Source: Flavobacterium sp. 9AF (lineage in GTDB: Bacteria > Bacteroidota > Bacteroidia > Flavobacteriales > Flavobacteriaceae). From it: a DNA stretch of 64,000 bases. The notes below the pieces were generated by a model that was not told where the DNA came from, searched no databases, and saw nothing but the letters and a program-made list of their open reading frames with translations. The stretch is taken from positions 2,274,515-2,338,514 of the forward strand of contig NZ_LR733556.1 in assembly GCF_902506265.1 (NCBI RefSeq), given 5' to 3'. Within the stretch, counting starts at the first letter, position 1, and each line of letters opens with the position of its first letter. The position numbers and the translations under genes were made by a program. Shown in pieces: positions 58,668-64,000 of this stretch.

Positions 58668-60278
58668 ATGAGTCAATTTTCCGAATTTAGTAAAAAAGAA
58701 AACATTAAGTATAGATTATTTGAAGAATTACAAGAGGTAAACTTCATGCAAGGTATTAGTTATAAAGTAAATCCATTATCTACTTTAAAATTAATTTCTG
58801 GCAGTTCAATTTTTGGTGAGCCATCTTATTATAGAGATTCTCATAGTGCAGAAAAATATATTGAAAAGATATTTCCTTGGCCCACGAAAATTGAATTCAA
58901 TGATTCTACAACAACAACTGATATTTTTGTTTCTGCTATTGACGATTCACTTAGTTATGACTTTAAAGGAACTTTAGACTTAGCAAAACAGCTTAGAAAT
59001 GAATTTCTAATGCGAATCAATCCGAGTTTGATAATTGTTAGAGCTATATTACACAAGGAAAGGCAACTTTTTACTAAAGAGTACGGTAATCAATTAAGAG
59101 AAATAGCTAAAGAAATAATTATAAGACCAGACGATATAACTAATCAATTTGATTTGTTTATATTTTTTAATAAATCAAAAAGTGGATTACCAACAATTCT
59201 AAAACGAATTTGGAAAGATAAACTTGAAAGTTTCAGCCGATACCAATTGAATAAATATAAATCAAAATCTATAATAGACATTATAAGAATTTGTCATGCT
59301 AATAATGAAATAATAGATGAACTAATGTCGACTGGGCAAATTACCGTTACTGACTTTGAAAAGACATGGGAAAATTTTAGGTCTGAAAAGGTAACTTGGC
59401 AAGAAATTTTTTCTAAGACACATGTACCCCACATGGCACTTTTGAGAAATTTAAGAAACATTTTTGAAATTAATGATGAAAATATAGTCACTAACGAATT
59501 TGCAAATAAGATTGTAAAACAATTGAAGGAAGGTGTTGTTACAGGTAAACAATTTCCCTATAGATACTATTCTGCATATACTGAAATAAGCAATGCAGAA
59601 TGTTATTTTAAAGGGCTTTTACTAGATTCCTTAGAAGAGTGTATAGATTTAGCCGTGCAAAATTTTCCAGAACTACCCGGTAAAACGATATGTTTATGTG
59701 ATAATTCCGGTTCATCTTGGGGAGCATTTACCTCACAATACGGGAAAGTTACTGTGGCAACAATTGCAAATTTATCATCAATAATTACTGCAATTCAATC
59801 AAACGAAGGATATGTGGGTGTATTTGGAGACAATTTAAGTATCAAGCCAGTATCTAAAAGAAATGGAATTTTAAATCAACTCAATGAGACAAGCGAAAGA
59901 GGAAAGCAACAAGGACAAGGTACTGAAAATGGAATTTGGATTTTCTTTTCAAATGCAATAAAGAATAAAGATTGGTATGATAATATATTCATTTATTCAG
60001 ATATGCAAGCTGGACATGGAGGCTTATACGGAGTAAATAAAGAAGAATACATAGACTATACGATTAAAGGGAACTATATTGATGTGTTGAAATTACTTCT
60101 TGACTATAGAAAACAGGTAAATTCAAAAGTAAATTTATTTTCTGTTCAAGTTGCGGGATATAAAAATTCTTCGATCCCAGAGAATCTCTACAGAACAGCA
60201 GTATTAACGGGTTGGACAGGTAATGAGGTTATATATGCTAATTATCTGAATAAATTTTGGAATGAAACCGAAAAGTAA
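58668..60278 (+). CDS. rsr: Ro60-like TROVE domain RNA-binding protein (Rsr)
   Basis: A 536-residue protein, close to the length of human Ro60 (538) and bacterial Rsr. The N-terminal TROVE region (about 25-330) is helical, with LNKYKSKSIIDIIRICHANN near 195-214 and HMALLRNLRNIFEI near 259-272, the HEAT-like ring that holds misfolded or Y RNA. The C-terminal half is a von Willebrand A domain with a MIDAS-like CDNSGSSWGAF near 344-354 and a later Asp in YSDMQAG near 445. Such proteins work with Y RNAs in RNA quality control and stress survival. Transcription may start within the repeat-rich 226-base spacer. Confidence 0.85.
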   Translation: MSQFSEFSKKENIKYRLFEELQEVNFMQGISYKVNPLSTLKLISGSSIFGEPSYYRDSHSAEKYIEKIFPWPTKIEFNDSTTTTDIFVSAIDDSLSYDFKGTLDLAKQLRNEFLMRINPSLIIVRAILHKERQLFTKEYGNQLREIAKEIIIRPDDITNQFDLFIFFNKSKSGLPTILKRIWKDKLESFSRYQLNKYKSKSIIDIIRICHANNEIIDELMSTGQITVTDFEKTWENFRSEKVTWQEIFSKTHVPHMALLRNLRNIFEINDENIVTNEFANKIVKQLKEGVVTGKQFPYRYYSAYTEISNAECYFKGLLLDSLEECIDLAVQNFPELPGKTICLCDNSGSSWGAFTSQYGKVTVATIANLSSIITAIQSNEGYVGVFGDNLSIKPVSKRNGILNQLNETSERGKQQGQGTENGIWIFFSNAIKNKDWYDNIFIYSDMQAGHGGLYGVNKEEYIDYTIKGNYIDVLKLLLDYRKQVNSKVNLFSVQVAGYKNSSIPENLYRTAVLTGWTGNEVIYANYLNKFWNETEK

Positions 60279-60282
60279 AGGA

Positions 60283-60360
60283 TAGGTTAAAATAGTCGAA
60301 TGCCTTCCATCATGATTGGAAGTTTTGAAACCTTGTCTTAAATGTAATTAACCTACTTTT
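60283..60360 (+). ncRNA. Candidate structured RNA or terminator after rsr
   Basis: TAGGTTAA (60283-60290) and TTAACCTA (60348-60355) are a perfect 8-bp inverted repeat. They enclose a hairpin CTTCCA/TGGAAG (60304-60322) followed by TTTT. The outer stem followed by CTTTTAG resembles a small RNA with a terminal stem. It could equally be only a terminator region, as the inner hairpin alone could end the rsr transcript. Confidence 0.3.
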
Positions 60361-60515
60361 AGTTAATTTATTTCAGCAAATAAGACTTTGTTTATTAAAT
60401 GCTTACTATAATGATTTTATATAATTTAGTGCATACTTTTCTGATTTCGTAAGTAGTTAGAAACATAAGTATAAAATATTCTATATTCTTCTAATAAATT
60501 ATAAAAGGAACAAAG

Positions 60516-61415
60516 ATGATTATAATTACAGACGATAATGATTTAGAATTTAAAAATGAATATGATTCACATTTAGATGTATATTATAATGGAGAACCAT
60601 TTTCTGGAATTTTTAAAGATCAAAATGAAGAAATCGAATATAAAACAGGAAATGCAGTTCATATAGTTACACGTTTTGATAATGGTCAAAAGTCTTTAGA
60701 AGAATTTAGGATTAATGGTTTTCAATTGGAAACTCAATCTTGGTTTGAAGATGGGAGAATAAGAAGTAATTTCAAGAGCGACTACTCTTATTTTAAAGAA
60801 ACTGGAATTAATTTTACTGAAGGTTTTTCATTATATGAAAATGGGGAATTAGAAAGTGAATCAAAAAAAGGGATAAAGAAGAACTTTTCTATTTGTGGAA
60901 AATTAGTCGCTAAATCAAAATGGACACATCAAGAAAAATATTTTAAAGAATATTATTTGAATGGAGTTTTAAAATATTTTAATATGCCTAATATTAAAAA
61001 ATCCTTTCATTTTACTGATGAATATAAGTTAATTATAGATGAAGATTTAAGCTATGGAAGATCAAATACTTATTATGATAGCCTATTTATAAAATCTGAT
61101 ATTAGTAATCTATTTTATAGTGAAAGTAAAGAGTTTAAATTTTTTAATAGCTCGGATAAAATTAGAATAAGTAGGTTAACCGCTTGGTTAGAAGGAGAAA
61201 TTTTAAAAGAAGACCCAATTGAATATATAAATCTAAATTTAGAATTATGCTATTGTAAAGACAAAAATGAAGCAGAACTAGCATATAATAGATTGTTAAA
61301 AAAAATCAATGATAAAGAAATAATGTTTTTGAAGCCTTTTCAAATTTCTAACATTCAAAATTTTGAATTTCAAAATTCTATAGATAGAATAAAAAAAGAA
61401 TTATATAAGAGGTAA
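60516..61415 (+). CDS. YwqK/MORN-like repeat protein of unknown function
   Basis: A 299-residue protein without a signal peptide. The first half shows short beta-hairpin repeats (VYYNGEPFSGIFKDQN near 22-37, GQKSLEEFRINGFQLETQSW near 58-77, YENGELESESKKG near 107-119) similar to YwqK/MORN proteins. The second half is Lys/Glu/Ile-rich. YwqK-like proteins are often linked to toxin-antitoxin or secretion loci, but no such partner is visible here. Confidence 0.6.
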   Translation: MIIITDDNDLEFKNEYDSHLDVYYNGEPFSGIFKDQNEEIEYKTGNAVHIVTRFDNGQKSLEEFRINGFQLETQSWFEDGRIRSNFKSDYSYFKETGINFTEGFSLYENGELESESKKGIKKNFSICGKLVAKSKWTHQEKYFKEYYLNGVLKYFNMPNIKKSFHFTDEYKLIIDEDLSYGRSNTYYDSLFIKSDISNLFYSESKEFKFFNSSDKIRISRLTAWLEGEILKEDPIEYINLNLELCYCKDKNEAELAYNRLLKKINDKEIMFLKPFQISNIQNFEFQNSIDRIKKELYKR

Positions 61416-61612
61416 AGAGATTCTTTATGAAAATAAAGATACCTAAGGCTCAGATTTTGAATAACTAAGGGTTTGTTTTATTTGAAAAAAAATATTTACT
61501 TATTAATTTTGTCTAAAGTGTTAGTTAATGAAATTAAAATAGCAATAGAAACAAGTACACTTTTAGTTTTGAAAGTTGATGAGTTTGGTTTATTTGCAAT
61601 ATGTATTATTTA

Positions 61613-62092
61613 ATGAAAAATAGATTTCTTTTATTGATTTTGATTTTTTTTAATCAGACTTCTTGGGCGCAAAGTGAGTTGCAAATCCGAATTGATACTG
61701 ATTCAAAAGTAAAAAAATCTTTATCCCAATGCTATTTTGAAACAGTTGCTGTTACTACTTTTGACAGTGAAATAGAAAATTGGGAGGTTTGTAGTTTTGA
61801 AAACGAGGGGAGAGTTTTAAAAATTAGCTCTTATAAAAATGAATTGTATCATGAAGAAATGTATGTAGAAATAAATGGAGATTTGGTTTACGCTAAAGAG
61901 ACTGAAAAATATATTCCGCATAATCATTTTTCACAAATGGAATGGAATTGTCAGTTTTATACGAAAAAGGGTAAATTATTAAGCTTAATTTCCCTAGGAC
62001 ATGGGAAAACCGAAGATGAAAACTGGGATCCTATAATTATTTTTGCTATGTATAGTAAACGACTTGATGAATTTAATAAAATAAAAAAGTGA
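61613..62092 (+). CDS. Small exported protein of unknown function
   Basis: A 159-residue protein from the ATG at 61613; an upstream ATG four codons earlier is possible. The signal peptide ends near FFNQTSWAQ. The mature part is rich in Glu, Asp and Trp (SEIENWEVCSFENEGR near 51-66). The gene converges with the SDR gene, leaving 11 bases. No family recognised. Confidence 0.65.
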   Translation: MKNRFLLLILIFFNQTSWAQSELQIRIDTDSKVKKSLSQCYFETVAVTTFDSEIENWEVCSFENEGRVLKISSYKNELYHEEMYVEINGDLVYAKETEKYIPHNHFSQMEWNCQFYTKKGKLLSLISLGHGKTEDENWDPIIIFAMYSKRLDEFNKIKK

Positions 62093-62103
62093 TTTCAAGA
62101 TTT

Positions 62104-63531
62104 TTACTCCGTTTTTACAATATTCCGAATCATACCTCCAAAAATAAAAAAATGAAAAGGAACTAATGAGTACCAATATAAACGACCGAGTAATCCTTTA
62201 GGTCTAAAGGTGGCTATTTGATGCAATACTTGGTTTTCATCTATTCTAAATTCTAACCAAGCTTCTCCTGGTAAGCGCATTTCTGCAAATAGTAGTAATC
62301 GCTTCTTTTCTCTGTCTGCTAATAAGACTCTCCAGAAATCTAGCGCATCACCATTGTCTATGTGTGTAGGATGTGTGCGTCCTCTTCGTAAGCCAACACC
62401 TCCAGCGAGTTTATCTAAAAAGCCTCTTATTTTCCACATCCAATTGCCGTAATACCATCCTTTTGAACCACCTATTGACCAAATATTATCCAAGGTTTTA
62501 TTTATGTTTTTTACTTTTATGGTTTTGTGATCGGTGAGGCAACCATATTGGGGTACTTGGATAAATTCAGTTAAGTTTTTACGAAAACGACCACTTATAA
62601 GACTGTCTTTCCAACTAGATATTACTAGGTTTTGTTCGATTTTAAGAAAGGCTAATTGAATCGCTTCTACATAGGAAATTGGAGTGATTTGTAACAACTC
62701 TTGAAGGTCGTTTTTTTTTGCAATGACTTCAATTTTCATGCTATCTACTAAATTCATCGCTAATTTATATGATGTTGAGGTTACAAAATACAACCAATAG
62801 GAAGAAAGTTTAGGTGTCATAACTGGAACTGTAATTATCCAATTTTTAAAACCTCTTGTTTTAGCATACAATTGTAGCATTTGCTTGTAGGATAAAATAT
62901 CAGGTCCTGCAATATCAAAGGATTGATTGTAACATGTTTCGCGAAGCATAACGCCCATTAAGTACTGAATAACATTTCTAATGGCTATAGGATGTGTTTT
63001 TGTGAGTACCCACCTTGGAGTTATCATAACAGGTAATTTTTCGCAAAGGTCTCTAATAATTTCAAAGGATGAACTCCCAGAGCCTACAATAATTCCCGCT
63101 CTTAAGACCGTTAAATTATATGTGCCTTGGTATAGAATCTTTTCTACGTTTTTACGTGATTGTAAATGTTTAGATAATTGGTTGTCATTTATAATGCCAC
63201 TCAAATATACCACTTGTTTGGTGTTCATTCGTTGCATGTACAAATTGAAATTTGCAGCTGTTTTCGCTTCCATTGCATCAAAAGCAGTGGTTGACGATGT
63301 CATGGAATGAATCAAATAATAGGCAACATCTATGTTTTGTGGCAGAGCTTCATAATTGGGCTCGTTTAAAAAATCAACTTCCCAAATGTGTACCAATTTT
63401 AAAGTTTCTTGATCTATTCCGGAGCGATTGTAATCTCTTACACAACAAATGATTTCATGTCCTGCTTGTAAAAGTTCAGGCAATAAGCGTCTTCCTACAT
63501 ATCCATTGGCACCTGTGAGTAAAATTCTCAT
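62104..63531 (-). CDS. SDR family oxidoreductase with C-terminal DUF2867 domain
   Basis: A 475-residue protein. An N-terminal NAD(P)-binding Rossmann domain has the TGANGYVGRRLLPEL motif (7-21), like NmrA/atypical SDR members. A C-terminal DUF2867 domain includes GWYYGNWMWKIRGFLDKLAGG near 357-377, split here across its Trp-rich core, and LFAEMRLPGEAWLEF near 417-431. These proteins are widespread in Bacteroidota. The substrate is unknown. It is monocistronic or paired with the downstream MarC gene. Confidence 0.9.
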   Translation of the reverse strand: MRILLTGANGYVGRRLLPELLQAGHEIICCVRDYNRSGIDQETLKLVHIWEVDFLNEPNYEALPQNIDVAYYLIHSMTSSTTAFDAMEAKTAANFNLYMQRMNTKQVVYLSGIINDNQLSKHLQSRKNVEKILYQGTYNLTVLRAGIIVGSGSSSFEIIRDLCEKLPVMITPRWVLTKTHPIAIRNVIQYLMGVMLRETCYNQSFDIAGPDILSYKQMLQLYAKTRGFKNWIITVPVMTPKLSSYWLYFVTSTSYKLAMNLVDSMKIEVIAKKNDLQELLQITPISYVEAIQLAFLKIEQNLVISSWKDSLISGRFRKNLTEFIQVPQYGCLTDHKTIKVKNINKTLDNIWSIGGSKGWYYGNWMWKIRGFLDKLAGGVGLRRGRTHPTHIDNGDALDFWRVLLADREKKRLLLFAEMRLPGEAWLEFRIDENQVLHQIATFRPKGLLGRLYWYSLVPFHFFIFGGMIRNIVKTE

Positions 63532-63578
63532 ATTTTGATTTTTTCTTAAAGTTACTAAGAAAAATCATGCAACAAAAG

Positions 63579-64000
63579 TTAAATAGTTTGAAATATGTTT
63601 ACAATAGAACTGCTAATATATTGGATTCCAATGGCAATAACAATAAATCCAATAATTCTAGAAATGGCTACTAATCCTGATGCACCTAAGATTCTCGATA
63701 AATAATGAGCACTTCTTAAAATTAAAAAGATAGTTATAGAAACACAAAGGATGGCGATACAAGTAGTTACTTTTTGTATAATTTCCGGTTGTTCTTGATA
63801 CATGGCAATAAGTAATGACATCGATCCAGGACCAGCAAGCATAGGCATAGCTAATGGAGTTAATGCAATATCATTTCTATGCATGGCATCATTAGTAACT
63901 TTTTTATTCATCCCTCTTCTTTTACTAGAATTTCCTGAAAGTAAACTAAATCCAGAATTAACAATTAATATACCACCTGCAATTCGTAATGCATTAATGC
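63579..64000 (-). CDS. MarC/NAAT family membrane protein, 5' truncated by window edge
   Basis: The gene continues past the right end of the window. The frame is open on the minus strand up to base 64000, with ALRIAGGILIVNSG from the conserved first part. The visible 140 residues then contain LTPLAMPMLAGPGSM, the family's signature pore segment, and two more hydrophobic helices. MarC proteins are multi-pass inner-membrane proteins whose transport role is unsettled. Confidence 0.9.
   Translation of the reverse strand, partial: INALRIAGGILIVNSGFSLLSGNSSKRRGMNKKVTNDAMHRNDIALTPLAMPMLAGPGSMSLLIAMYQEQPEIIQKVTTCIAILCVSITIFLILRSAHYLSRILGASGLVAISRIIGFIVIAIGIQYISSSIVNIFQTI

Noticed and set aside
38620..62100. 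An insertion sequence or prophage as the source of the island
   Set aside because: No transposase, integrase, phage structural gene or target-site duplication was seen, so the transfer mechanism remains open.

Overview
The window is a contiguous piece of an AT-rich chromosome from a member of the Bacteroidota, most likely a Flavobacterium-like Flavobacteriaceae. The evidence is a SusC/SusD pair, a T9SS type A sorting domain, promoters of the form TTG-N19/20-TAnnTTTG, start codons preceded by A-rich stretches rather than Shine-Dalgarno sequences, and the gene order rplQ, carA, eno, citrate synthase.

Layout. 1-9650 holds the end of a rhomboid protease gene, rlmB, a minus-strand SusC/SusD-type outer-membrane uptake operon with two extra lipoproteins, and an Omp85-like barrel gene. 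9900-27150 is the fused str/S10/spc/alpha ribosomal protein region (rpsL to rplQ, with fusA, secY, infA, rpmJ and rpoA). It is split internally by a terminator plus promoter between rpsJ and rplC, a promoter with a hairpin leader before rpsH, and a gap before rpsD. 27240-32420 carries a small exported protein, carA, eno, citrate synthase and a coiled-coil protein. 32550-34920 has two guanidino-group hydrolases (a DDAH-like enzyme and CtlX) with a four-helix-bundle gene between them. 34918-38620 is a sulfate assimilation block: Rrf2 regulator, DUF2061 protein, APS-type reductase (cysH), and the ATP sulfurylase subunits cysD and cysN.

From about 38.7 to 62.1 kb the character changes. Short orphan genes of unknown function are separated by long spacers rich in repeats. 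This part contains a secreted T9SS cargo protein, a degenerate transglycosylase-like protein, REP-like palindromes, a Gabija-like anti-phage pair (OLD nuclease plus UvrD helicase), a CocE-type hydrolase, a Crp regulator next to an exported amidase, and a Ro60/Rsr (TROVE) RNA-binding protein with candidate small structured RNAs on both sides. The spacers carry a recurring promoter-plus-leader sequence and palindromes that resemble cassette boundaries. The window closes with an SDR-family protein and a truncated MarC gene.

The observations most worth pursuing are the Rsr locus with its putative Y-like RNAs, the four TACGTA boxes abutting the promoter of the Gabija-like operon, and the repeated promoter-leader family that precedes several unrelated accessory genes.
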